Below are positions 1-7,289 of a stretch of DNA of 64,000 nucleotides, piece by piece. The notes below the pieces were generated by a model. It was not told the origin of the DNA. It ran no database searches and saw only the letters and a list, made by a program, of their open reading frames with translations. Both the position numbers and the translations under genes were made by a program. Position 1 is the first letter of the stretch, and the number at the start of each line of letters is the position of its first letter. The DNA lies in NCBI GenBank assembly GCA_963710645.1, contig CAVQBD010000006.1, forward strand, positions 248,001 through 312,000, in the 5' to 3' direction. This DNA comes from FEB-10 sp963710645 (lineage in GTDB: Bacteria > Acidobacteriota > Thermoanaerobaculia > Thermoanaerobaculales > Sulfomarinibacteraceae).

Positions 1-1281
1 TGCGACGGCCAGTGTTGGTACAACCTGTGTCTCGCGGTCCACCCGTCCGATGCGTCGCGACTCCTGGTGGGCTCGGTTCGTTTCTACGGATCGTTCGACG
101 CCGGGGCCACGCTCGCACCGCTGATCGATTTCTGGGGCCCCGGTCAGACGGTTCACCAGGACATCCACGTGCTGGTCTACTCCCGGTTGGAACCCAACAG
201 GTTTTGGGTGGCGGGGGACGGGGGCATCTGGCGATCCGACAACGGCGGCACCAGTTTTGAGAATCTCAACGCCAACCTGAACCTCACCCAGTACTACGAC
301 ATCGCCGTCCACCCCACCGATCGGACGACGGTTTTCGGTGGGTCGCAGGACAACTCTTCGTCGGTCACCATGGGCAATCTTAAATGGGACGTCACGGTGG
401 TCACCGGAGATGGGTTCATCAACGTGGTGGACTCCGAGAATCCTCAGATCGTCCTTCAGACCTCGTACCCGTACGAGGGTTATCCGACCCTGTACAAGTC
501 CAATGCGGGGGGGATACCCAACAGCTTTCAATGGTTGTGGCTCGATGGTGTGACGCAAAACGAGCCATGGCCTTGGGTGACGCCCTTAGCGTCCGTGGCT
601 TCGGGGAGCGGCAACAACCATCTGTTGCTCGGATCGGACCACGTCTATCGGTCATCCACCGCCCACCCCAGCCAATGGACAAAGGTCTCGGGTGATCTCA
701 CCGGAACCAACGGAAGCCTGAGCGTTTTGCTGCCGGTGGCCAACCAGGACACGGTCATGGTCTACGCAGGGACCGGGAACGGCAAGATCCACAGAACCGA
801 CGACGTCCTGGCGGCTGCCCCCGAATGGGTCGATGTGACGGGCAACTACCCCGGAGATACGGTCACCGACATCGCCGTGGATCCCCAAGATCCGCTCGTC
901 GTGCTGGTCACCCGCGGCCAATTCGACGCCAGTCGTCTCTACCGGTCCTCAACCGGCGGCACCGCGTGGCAGGTGGTGGGCGCCGGGTTGCCAAACGTGC
1001 CTGCCAACACCTTGGTAGTGGATCCGACGGACGGACGCCGGGTATTTGTTGGGACCGACGTGGGTGTGTTTGTCAGCACGGACCGAGGATTGAGCTTTGA
1101 GCCGATTGTGGATGGCCTGCCCTTGGGTTTGGTTGTGACGGACTTGGAGGTGGACGGCGATCCCCACGTTTTGACGGCGGGAACCTATGGTCGCGGCGCG
1201 TGGCAGCTCGAGCTCAGACCAATCGATCTCTTGCACGACGGCTTCGAGTCGGGGGACCTCTCCGCCTGGACGACCAACTAG
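1..1281 (+). CDS. Exported BNR/sortilin-like beta-propeller protein, 5'-truncated by the window edge
   Basis: The reading frame is open from base 1, so the true start lies outside the window and about 426 residues of the C-terminal part are seen. The protein carries repeated Asp-box-like blades (for example GGIWRSDNGGTSFENL, RLYRSSTGGTAWQVV, GVFVSTDRGLSFEPI), typical of BNR/VPS10-type propellers seen in sialidase-like and photosystem-assembly-like exported proteins. It ends in DGFESGDLSAWTTN, a short C-terminal signature I associate with secreted proteins of this kind of bacterium; a related ending occurs in the BNR protein near the other end of the window. No catalytic residues can be assigned, so the substrate is unknown. 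It converges on the kinase gene at 1409-3244, with heptamer tracts in the gap. Confidence 0.75.
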   Translation, partial: CDGQCWYNLCLAVHPSDASRLLVGSVRFYGSFDAGATLAPLIDFWGPGQTVHQDIHVLVYSRLEPNRFWVAGDGGIWRSDNGGTSFENLNANLNLTQYYDIAVHPTDRTTVFGGSQDNSSSVTMGNLKWDVTVVTGDGFINVVDSENPQIVLQTSYPYEGYPTLYKSNAGGIPNSFQWLWLDGVTQNEPWPWVTPLASVASGSGNNHLLLGSDHVYRSSTAHPSQWTKVSGDLTGTNGSLSVLLPVANQDTVMVYAGTGNGKIHRTDDVLAAAPEWVDVTGNYPGDTVTDIAVDPQDPLVVLVTRGQFDASRLYRSSTGGTAWQVVGAGLPNVPANTLVVDPTDGRRVFVGTDVGVFVSTDRGLSFEPIVDGLPLGLVVTDLEVDGDPHVLTAGTYGRGAWQLELRPIDLLHDGFESGDLSAWTTN

Positions 1282-1283
1282 CC

Positions 1284-1391
1284 GTGAATTTTTAATTCTC
1301 AATTTTGAATTTTGGATTTCCACCCTTCCCCCGTTTGATCCGGGCGGGTGGGGGCATAATTAAAAATTGAGAATTCAGAATTAAGAATTTG
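1284..1391. repeat. Two AT-rich heptamer tracts that are reverse complements, between convergent genes
   Basis: Tract 1 (1284-1322) and tract 2 (1358-1391) both keep a 7-nt period, with units such as aattttg and aattcag. Tract 2 reads roughly as the reverse complement of tract 1. The 35 bases between them contain CCACCC and GGGTGG arms. The whole unit can fold into a long hairpin between two convergent genes, so it may act as a bidirectional terminator. It is strikingly AT-rich against GC-rich surroundings. Confidence 0.6.
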
Positions 1392-1408
1392 TCGTCAAGG
1401 ACGACCGG

Positions 1409-3244
1409 TTAGTTCCCCTGCTCGGAATCATCGACGAAATCGACCCGCTCGATCTGGTGGAGCATGTAGAGCAGGCGCAGGATCTGCTCCTCGTCCTTCT
1501 CGCGCTTGATCAGGTCGGCCGCGGTGGGTTGCTCCAACTGGATGGCGCGCAGCAATCGTTGCTGGCGACCCGACAACTGAAGATCGGACGGGAGGTCGTT
1601 GCCGGTGGCAACCAGCCTGTGGCGAAGTTCCGACTCCAGTTCGCGGCGGATGACCACCAGCGGCACCCTGTCCTGGACGCCCTCGTGGATGAGGGTGAAC
1701 GTCCTCAGGTTGAGGGGCATGCCCGGCTCCGGCGGGAGCACGCCGCGGTAGAAAGAGTAGGTTCCGCCCGTCCACGAAAAGACCTCGAGGATCCGATCGC
1801 GGATCTGGTCGGCGAGGTACCGGTACATGGAGTTCGGGGACAGCGCCTTCATGGCCAGAGTGGCCTCCATAAAGCGTAACCCGTGCTTGGCCGCCCGGTC
1901 CAAAACAGCCCCGTGCTGTTCTCGCGTGAGGGCGCCTCGTGCCACCAAATACTCACCAAAAAACTCGCGTTCAACGTTCGACACGGCAAAGGTCGGTTCG
2001 CCGTCCTCGAAGAAGATCGTCTTGCGCACCGGGTCGCGCACGAGATCGAGCTGACCGGTTTCCTGGGCTTCTCGCAGCCGCTTGAAGAGCCGAGCCACCG
2101 GCAGGTGGAGCAGGTCGCCCTCCATGTCGGGCCTGGGCACCAGGTCCTGGGCTCCCTGGGGGCCCACCGGAATCTTGGGAACTCCGGGCAGATTGAGGGC
2201 CAGTGGGTTTCCCCTCTCCGGCGGCGGGACGGGCTCTTCCACCCGATCCGAGGCGCCGGCGGCGCTGGCCTTGTGCATGATCTCGTCTCGCGACATCTGC
2301 TCGGCCCGCAGTTCACCCTCCCGTTCGGCCTCGATCTCGTCGGCGTAGAGCCGCTCCATGAACATTCTGAGCTCGACGTCAGACATGGGACGGCTGGCGT
2401 CGTCCACGCTCCGGAGAAGGTCCTCCCTGAAGGCGTTGGCGTCGGGGTAGCGGTGGGCCGGGTCGGCGGCCAACACCCTTTCAAGCACGCGCTGGATGGG
2501 CTCGGGGAGATTCGCGATCCGACTCCGATCGAATCCGCCCTGCCGAATGTCGAGCAGCATGGCCATATCGTTGGGCGCCTCGCGGAAGGGCGCCATGGTC
2601 ATCATTTCGGCAAGGACGACGCCGAGGGAATAGATGTCGCTGCGGCCGTCCACCTTGGCGCCGGCTGCGCCCTCGGGGCTGATGTACCGGACCTTGCCCT
2701 TGATCACGCCGTGCTCGGTATGTTCTTCACGATTTTTTGCGCGGGCGATGCCGAAATCGGTGAGTTTCACCTCACCGGAGTAGGAGATCAGGATGTTTCG
2801 AGGACTCACGTCTCGGTGGACGATCTCCTGAGGTTGGCCGTCGAGGGAACGAAACTCGTGGGCATAATGCAATCCCGCGCAGGTCTCGGCGATGACCCGA
2901 GTCGCCAGTCGCCACGGGCACCGTTGTTGCTGGGACACCAGCCGCTGGACGACGCGGAAGAGATCGCGACCCGCGACGTACTCCATGGCGATGTACGGCA
3001 TCCCCTCTTCCTCGCCGAGGTCGTAAATCTGTACGACATTGGGGTGCATCAGCCTGGACGCGATCTTGGCCTCGTCGGTGAACATGCGCAGGAAACGCTT
3101 GCGCTCGAGGAGGTGGGGATGGATCCGTTTGATCGCGATGGTCTTGGTGAAACCACGGATACCCACCAGCTTGGCGCGATACACGTCGGCCATTCCACCG
3201 GTGGAGATCTTGTCCAGAAGTAGGTATTTCCCGAATCGCTTCAT
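1409..3244 (-). CDS. Serine/threonine protein kinase with C-terminal DUF4388 domain
   Basis: The 611-residue protein starts with a Hanks-type kinase domain (about residues 7-280). It has a glycine loop STGGMADVY (14-22), catalytic Lys39 in TIAIKRI, HRDVSPRN (143-150) with Asp145, and DFG at 163-165, so all key residues are present and it should be active. A linker of about 100 residues leads to a C-terminal DUF4388/PATAN-like region (about 370-490) with the same order of elements as the protein at 18797-19858. No transmembrane segment is obvious, so it is probably cytosolic. The DUF4388 half may bind partners in a signalling complex (inference). It diverges from the universal stress protein gene; the intergenic gap is 112 bp. 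Confidence 0.9.
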   Translation of the reverse strand: MKRFGKYLLLDKISTGGMADVYRAKLVGIRGFTKTIAIKRIHPHLLERKRFLRMFTDEAKIASRLMHPNVVQIYDLGEEEGMPYIAMEYVAGRDLFRVVQRLVSQQQRCPWRLATRVIAETCAGLHYAHEFRSLDGQPQEIVHRDVSPRNILISYSGEVKLTDFGIARAKNREEHTEHGVIKGKVRYISPEGAAGAKVDGRSDIYSLGVVLAEMMTMAPFREAPNDMAMLLDIRQGGFDRSRIANLPEPIQRVLERVLAADPAHRYPDANAFREDLLRSVDDASRPMSDVELRMFMERLYADEIEAEREGELRAEQMSRDEIMHKASAAGASDRVEEPVPPPERGNPLALNLPGVPKIPVGPQGAQDLVPRPDMEGDLLHLPVARLFKRLREAQETGQLDLVRDPVRKTIFFEDGEPTFAVSNVEREFFGEYLVARGALTREQHGAVLDRAAKHGLRFMEATLAMKALSPNSMYRYLADQIRDRILEVFSWTGGTYSFYRGVLPPEPGMPLNLRTFTLIHEGVQDRVPLVVIRRELESELRHRLVATGNDLPSDLQLSGRQQRLLRAIQLEQPTAADLIKREKDEEQILRLLYMLHQIERVDFVDDSEQGN

Positions 3245-3356
3245 TCAATATCGCCCTTTTGGGCCCTCGGGCGCCAAGTCTATCCGGGATTGGCCACGAG
3301 GTCGAGGCGCTCGTGTGAAGTGGGTCACGCTACCATGAGGATCGAAGGAGCTGGTC

Positions 3357-3836
3357 ATGGCATACCAACAAATTGTGGTCGCCGCCGCCTTGCAGCGCTA
3401 TCTCGACCTGACACCCATCGCTCTTCGCATCCGCGATCTCGGAGAGCTGATCGCGGCGGGCTGCGGCGCGCCTATTCATCTCATATCGGTGGATGCGCCG
3501 GTCGAGCTTCTCCCGGGTGTGGAGACGACGGCCGAGAAGCTCGAGCGCTACGCTGCCCCGCTGGTCGATCGGGGTCTCGAGGTGGTGACCGAGGTCAGGG
3601 AGGGACGCCCGAGCCGTGCCATCGAGGACTACGTACGGGAGGTGGGCGCGGATCTGCTGCTCATGGGCAGTCACAGCAAGCGCGGACCCATCGACGTCGG
3701 ACTGGGCAGCACCGCCTCGGCGATTCCACGCGAACTGCCGGCCACCGTCCTTCTGGTACGACCCACCGAGAGTGAGCAAGAACGGGCCCAGGACCTCATG
3801 ATCCCCAAATACCCGTTGGTCTTCCCATACGGATAG
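3357..3836 (+). CDS. Universal stress protein (UspA family)
   Basis: This 159-residue protein has the single-domain Usp length. It starts YQQIVVAAAL, the usual first strand. The C-terminal nucleotide-binding signature is present as LLLMGSHSKRGPIDVGLGST, matching the G-2X-G-9X-G(S/T) pattern of ATP-binding Usp proteins, followed by a final strand ATVLLVRPT. The ATG at 3357 is preceded by aaggag at about 3345. Usp proteins act in the cytosol in stress adaptation, and many are phosphorylated. The neighbouring divergent kinase gene makes a functional link possible, but nothing in the sequence proves it. Confidence 0.85.
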   Translation: MAYQQIVVAAALQRYLDLTPIALRIRDLGELIAAGCGAPIHLISVDAPVELLPGVETTAEKLERYAAPLVDRGLEVVTEVREGRPSRAIEDYVREVGADLLLMGSHSKRGPIDVGLGSTASAIPRELPATVLLVRPTESEQERAQDLMIPKYPLVFPYG

Positions 3837-3906
3837 GGGAGGCTGGGTCGCAACGTCAGAGCGATGGGGCCCTCACCCAGAGCATGGGGTCCGGCGAGGA
3901 GGCATT

Positions 3907-4269
3907 GTGACAACTGATAATTTCGGCTACTTCCGCGTGGTCATCGAGATGGCGCTCGAAGCACCGCTCCAGATCGCCGAGGACGACGAAGGGGAGTCAC
4001 CGGGGAGAGCCAACGGCTACTACCAGGCGTTCAGCGTGACCGCGTCCAGCTACTCCGAGGCCGTTGGGCTGGTCGAGGAGGCCCTGGCTGATCTCGTCAC
4101 CGATGAACCGGGGAGCGCGGGTTGGCTGGTTTCCGTGGAGGTGGACACCTGGACCGAGCCCCAGGTGGACCCGGAGGATGAGTTCCTCCAGGATCCGGGT
4201 CAACAGGGAGTGCATTTCATTTCGGATCGAGGGTACTTTTTGGCGATGGATGAAGAAACACCGTCCTGA
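3907..4269 (+). CDS. Hypothetical acidic protein, 120 aa
   Basis: I do not recognise this protein. A GTG start at 3907 follows a gaggagg ribosome site at 3896-3902, which supports translation. It is acidic, has no signal peptide or membrane segment, and reads as a compact alpha/beta domain (YFRVVIEMAL near the N-terminus, WLVSVEVDTWTEP in the middle). It lies 70 bp downstream of the universal stress protein and could be cotranscribed with it. No catalytic or metal-binding motif is visible. The gap after it (4270-4654) is filled with repeat elements. Confidence 0.55.
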   Translation: MTTDNFGYFRVVIEMALEAPLQIAEDDEGESPGRANGYYQAFSVTASSYSEAVGLVEEALADLVTDEPGSAGWLVSVEVDTWTEPQVDPEDEFLQDPGQQGVHFISDRGYFLAMDEETPS

Positions 4270-4426
4270 GGTCCAGGCGGTGTCGGGCACCGCCGCAGAT
4301 GCAAGGCTCCTCTCGTTGGCTTCAATCTAACGAATTTCGAAGCGCCGATTCTCCGACCGCGCTGCCCGTGAGGATGCCAGGCACCTCCGAGAGACGTGTC
4401 TTTCTCCCCATGCGCTCCCCGAGGGA

Positions 4427-4503
4427 GCCACCCCTGACACTTTCGGGATGCTCCCCGCTGAAGACGCGGGAAGGTCAATGGTCCCGAAAGTGTCAGGGGT
4501 GGC
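4427..4503. repeat. Hairpin repeat element, copy C (22-bp perfect inverted repeat)
   Basis: Left arm 4427-4448 (GCCACCCCTGACACTTTCGG plus GA) and right arm 4482-4503 are perfectly complementary over 22 bp, around a 33-nt loop. Read on the minus strand the element is flanked by gcgtgcc before and a gctccctcggggagcg hairpin after, the same order as copies A (9259-9324) and B (13678-13743). The layout resembles REP/REPIN-type extragenic palindromes mobilised by Y1 (RAYT) transposases, but no such transposase is in the window. Confidence 0.7.
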
Positions 4504-4583
4504 ACGCTCGCCCAGCGCGCCCCTCCCTCTCCGGGTGGGTGGGGGAGTCGGTTTCGCCTACGGCTACGCCGTGACAAGTCCTG

Positions 4584-4610
4584 CATCTTGGATCTTGGAT
4601 CCTGGATCGG
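4584..4610. repeat. Heptamer tract, unit ttggatc
   Basis: About three to four head-to-tail 7-nt units (ttggatc, then ctggatc) lie just upstream of the thioredoxin-GYF gene. This is one of the 7-nt-phase intergenic tracts described in the findings. Confidence 0.6.
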
Positions 4611-4654
4611 GTGGGTGGGCGCCCGTTTGCTAGAGTACGTGGCTGAGGATTCTG

Positions 4655-5386
4655 ATGGTCATTCTCCGGTCTGTGGTGTTTCTGATGCTCGCCGCCCTGG
4701 TCGCCCCGGTAACGGCTCGAGCCGAAGCCGATGTGCAGCTGATCAGCCAGGGCCGCGAGGTGGAGTTGGAGCTGCACCTGGTTCCGGGGAAGTTCGTGGT
4801 CTTCGATTTCTACGCCGATTGGTGTGCCCCGTGCCGCGTCCTGACCCCCCGACTGGAGGGCCTCGCCGCCCAGCATCCGGATCGGCTGGCCGTCCGCAAG
4901 GTGGACGTCATCAATTGGGAGAGTCCGGTGGCTCGGCAACAGGGCATTTCCTCGATTCCCTATCTCGTTCTCTTCGGCCCCGGGGGTGAGAAGTTGGCAG
5001 CGGGGGGACCTGGCCAGGTGATGAGGATTCTCCTCAGCGAACTTGGTGGGGGAAGCCAAGGAAATCACCAGGCGGTGTCAAGGGTGCCGACATGGGTGTG
5101 GGTGACGCTGTCGGCGTTGCTTCTGGGTGGGAGCCTGGCCATCTGGGCCCGAGGTCGCCGGCCGGAGGACCCGACTCCGGAGATTGACCAGTCGGCCGTG
5201 AATGACGTGGTCGGCGGGCCGCCGAAAATCTGGTTCGCCATGATGGGTGACCGTTTGCAGGGGCCGTTTTCCGTCGCAGAGCTCGACGAGTTCCGTCGAT
5301 CCGGCGCGCTGGGGACCGGCGCCCGCATTCGGCGCAAGGGCGATCTCCAATGGCGGTCGCTCGATAATGAGCTGAACACTGGTTGA
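4655..5386 (+). CDS. Exported thioredoxin-domain protein with C-terminal GYF_2 domain
   Basis: The 243-residue protein begins with a signal peptide (LRSVVFLMLAALVAPVTARA). A thioredoxin fold (about residues 30-130) carries the redox-active WCAPC motif and the cis-proline in GISSIPYLVLF. A transmembrane helix (about 147-165, WVWVTLSALLLGGSLAIWA) follows, then a C-terminal GYF_2/DUF4339-type domain (about 190-238) with its hallmark WFAMMGDRLQGPFSVAEL. The thioredoxin part is therefore probably periplasmic and membrane-anchored, with the GYF_2 domain on the other side as a possible peptide-binding module. It is 16 bp upstream of the Nramp-like gene and probably cotranscribed with it. Confidence 0.8.
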   Translation: MVILRSVVFLMLAALVAPVTARAEADVQLISQGREVELELHLVPGKFVVFDFYADWCAPCRVLTPRLEGLAAQHPDRLAVRKVDVINWESPVARQQGISSIPYLVLFGPGGEKLAAGGPGQVMRILLSELGGGSQGNHQAVSRVPTWVWVTLSALLLGGSLAIWARGRRPEDPTPEIDQSAVNDVVGGPPKIWFAMMGDRLQGPFSVAELDEFRRSGALGTGARIRRKGDLQWRSLDNELNTG

Positions 5387-5402
5387 TCAGGATTCTGAGA
5401 TC

Positions 5403-6665
5403 TTGATTCGTCGCGACGCCCACGGCCGATACACCGTCCCTCTGGCGTGGATCGGGCCGGGGTTGGCAGTGGCGGCGACGGGGGTGGGAGCGGGTGATCT
5501 GCTCGCGGCGATGTTTGCCGGCGCGGATTTTTCAACCGCTCTGCTGTGGGTGATCGTTGCCGGCGCAGCCTTGAAGTTCACCCTCAACGAGGGCGTGGGG
5601 CGCTGGCAGGCGGCCACGGGCACGACGCTGCTCGAGGGCTGGTGTCGCCATCTGGGACCCTGGTTCGCGGGGGGATTTCTTGCCTATCTGGTGCTGTGGT
5701 CATTCATCGTCGCCGGAGGGTTGATGAGTGCGTGCGGCGTGGCCGGCCACGCCCTGGTTCCGGCGGTGGGCATTCGAACCTGGGCGATCACCCAGTCCCT
5801 GCTCGCGGCCATTCTCGTTCTGGTCGGTCGATACGGCCTCTTCGAGAGGATCATGAAGGTCCTGATAGGCATCATGGTGCTGACCCTGTTGATCAGCGTG
5901 GTGATGGTGGCGCCGGATCTGAGATCGATCCTGCGGGGTCTTTTTCCGACCCTGCCCCGTGGGTCCGCTGCAGCGACTCTGAGTCTCATGGGTGGTGTGG
6001 GCGGCAGCGTGACCCTGTTGTCCTACGGCTACTGGATCCGGGAAAGAGGGTGGACCGGGGCGGGGTCCATGGCCAGGATTCGGGTGGATCTCGGGGTGGG
6101 CTATGTACTCACGGGAGTGTTCGGCGTCGCCATGCTGCTCGTCGCGGCGGCAGCTCTGGCCGGAGCGGGCGGCATGCCGGGCGGAAGCGAAGGTCTGGTG
6201 GCCTGCGCCGATGCGATCCAGGGCTCCGCTGCACAGAGACTGGGACCGGTGTCCGGCCAGTGGATTCGGCTCGTGTTCCTTGTCGGCGTATGGGGGGCGG
6301 TGTTCACCAGCACGCTGGGGGTGTGGCAGGGTGTGCCCTATCTGTTCGCGGACTATGTAAGCACCCTTCGTGGCCGGACCGACCGGGTGGACACGGCCGG
6401 TTGGACGTATCGCGGCTATCTGTTTTTTTTGGCGGTTCCACCCGTCGTGATGGTGTATTTCGGTCGGCCGATCTGGATCATCAAGCTCTACACCCTGACG
6501 GGTGGCCTGTTCATGCCAGTGCTTGCGGGCAGCCTGCTGTGGCTCAATTCGAGGAAACGGCTGGTGGGCGACCTTCGCAACGGCCGCCTTGTCACCGCGG
6601 CCTTGCTGCTGGCGTTGGTTCTGTTTGGAGCCATCGCGGTGAGGACGTTCATGGACCTCGTCTGA
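5403..6665 (+). CDS. Divergent Nramp (SLC11-like) family membrane transporter
   Basis: The 420-residue protein has about eleven hydrophobic helices and the overall pattern of the Nramp/SLC11 family. The first helix reads WIGPGLAVAATGVGAGDLLA, where classical Nramp proteins have DPGN; here the site is GAGD. The sixth helix reads GGVGGSVTLLSYGYW, where classical members have an MPH metal-binding motif. Both canonical metal-coordinating sites are therefore replaced, and transport of manganese or iron cannot be assumed. A TTG start at 5403 is used because it opens on a plausible N-terminus; the ribosome site is weak. It follows the thioredoxin-GYF gene in the same direction. Confidence 0.75.
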   Translation: MIRRDAHGRYTVPLAWIGPGLAVAATGVGAGDLLAAMFAGADFSTALLWVIVAGAALKFTLNEGVGRWQAATGTTLLEGWCRHLGPWFAGGFLAYLVLWSFIVAGGLMSACGVAGHALVPAVGIRTWAITQSLLAAILVLVGRYGLFERIMKVLIGIMVLTLLISVVMVAPDLRSILRGLFPTLPRGSAAATLSLMGGVGGSVTLLSYGYWIRERGWTGAGSMARIRVDLGVGYVLTGVFGVAMLLVAAAALAGAGGMPGGSEGLVACADAIQGSAAQRLGPVSGQWIRLVFLVGVWGAVFTSTLGVWQGVPYLFADYVSTLRGRTDRVDTAGWTYRGYLFFLAVPPVVMVYFGRPIWIIKLYTLTGGLFMPVLAGSLLWLNSRKRLVGDLRNGRLVTAALLLALVLFGAIAVRTFMDLV

Positions 6666-6680
6666 CAGCATGTCCATCCG

Positions 6681-6786
6681 GTCGGGAGTCGAAAGTCGAA
6701 AGTCACTTATCGCCGACCGTCCCCCCATGTGTCTGTGTCCGGGTGGGCGGGTTTTTCGAATTTCGAATTTCGAATTTCGAATTGGG
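6681..6786. repeat. Two heptamer tracts, units gtcgaaa and cgaattt
   Basis: 6681-6705 has gtcggga followed by gtcgaaa units, and 6753-6786 has four cgaattt units. Both keep a strict 7-nt period with different sequences, and together they fill the gap between the convergent Nramp-like and DUF309-like genes. Confidence 0.65.
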
Positions 6787-6789
6787 CTC

Positions 6790-7185
6790 CTAACCGCCCT
6801 GGCGTAAGAGCAAGATCGGTCCTTCGCCTCGGAGGACGAAGTCGTCCACCGAGTCGAGCAGGGCGTCGAGTTCGATGCCGATGGCTCGCCTCGGGTAGGG
6901 CTCCAGCATGGAGCGCGTTTGCCGAGCGATCTGTCTGGCGCCACGCAGTTGTCGTGACTGTCGAGCGACCACGGCGGTGATGGCATTGGACAGGCCCTGA
7001 TAAAGGCGTTTGTGGGCATCGTTGGCTTCGAGCCAAAGATCCTCGGCAATCTCCTGGGCGTCATCGTAGAGACCCTGCGCCAGCAATAACTCAAGACGAA
7101 TGAGTTGGTTGCGGTCCGCGGCGTCCAGATGTGCGCGGTTTTGGGGAATCGATGCCGGGTCCATGACTGTCATCGTGGCGGTCAT
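6790..7185 (-). CDS. DUF309-like small helical protein
   Basis: The protein is about 131 residues if the ATG at 7185 is used; internal ATGs at 7173 and 7164 are also possible, and none has a clear ribosome site. The central region LYDDAQEIAEDLWLEANDAH, then RLYQGLSNAITAV and LRGARQIARQTRSMLEPY, follows the DUF309 pattern (helix with E..E..W, 'QGL', then 'rGA..l...a...L..y'), though it is divergent. That family is of unknown function and may bind metal through its conserved acidic residues. It converges on the Nramp-like gene and diverges from the VWFA gene. Confidence 0.5.
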   Translation of the reverse strand: MTATMTVMDPASIPQNRAHLDAADRNQLIRLELLLAQGLYDDAQEIAEDLWLEANDAHKRLYQGLSNAITAVVARQSRQLRGARQIARQTRSMLEPYPRRAIGIELDALLDSVDDFVLRGEGPILLLRQGG

Positions 7186-7289
7186 CTTACGCGATCGATG
7201 GGACGACCGGGAACGTAGTGGCCCCGCAAAGTGTTGGCTCTTTTGGAGAACCATTGGCGGTTGTTCCTCGTATTTTCACACGCGGTCCA

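Larger units (their letters stand above)
4270..4654. other. Repeat-filled intergenic region
   Basis: There is no gene in these 385 bases. They hold, in order, the motif cccgtgaggatgccag (4365-4380, repeated exactly at 13546-13561), a small cgctccccgagggagc hairpin (4413-4428), a large hairpin element (4427-4503) and a heptamer tract with unit ttggatc (4584-4610). The same modules recur in other gaps of the window. Confidence 0.7.

Noticed and set aside
1883..3223. Long plus-strand frame opposite the kinase gene
   Set aside because: It is antisense to a kinase with all motifs intact and has no recognisable domain.
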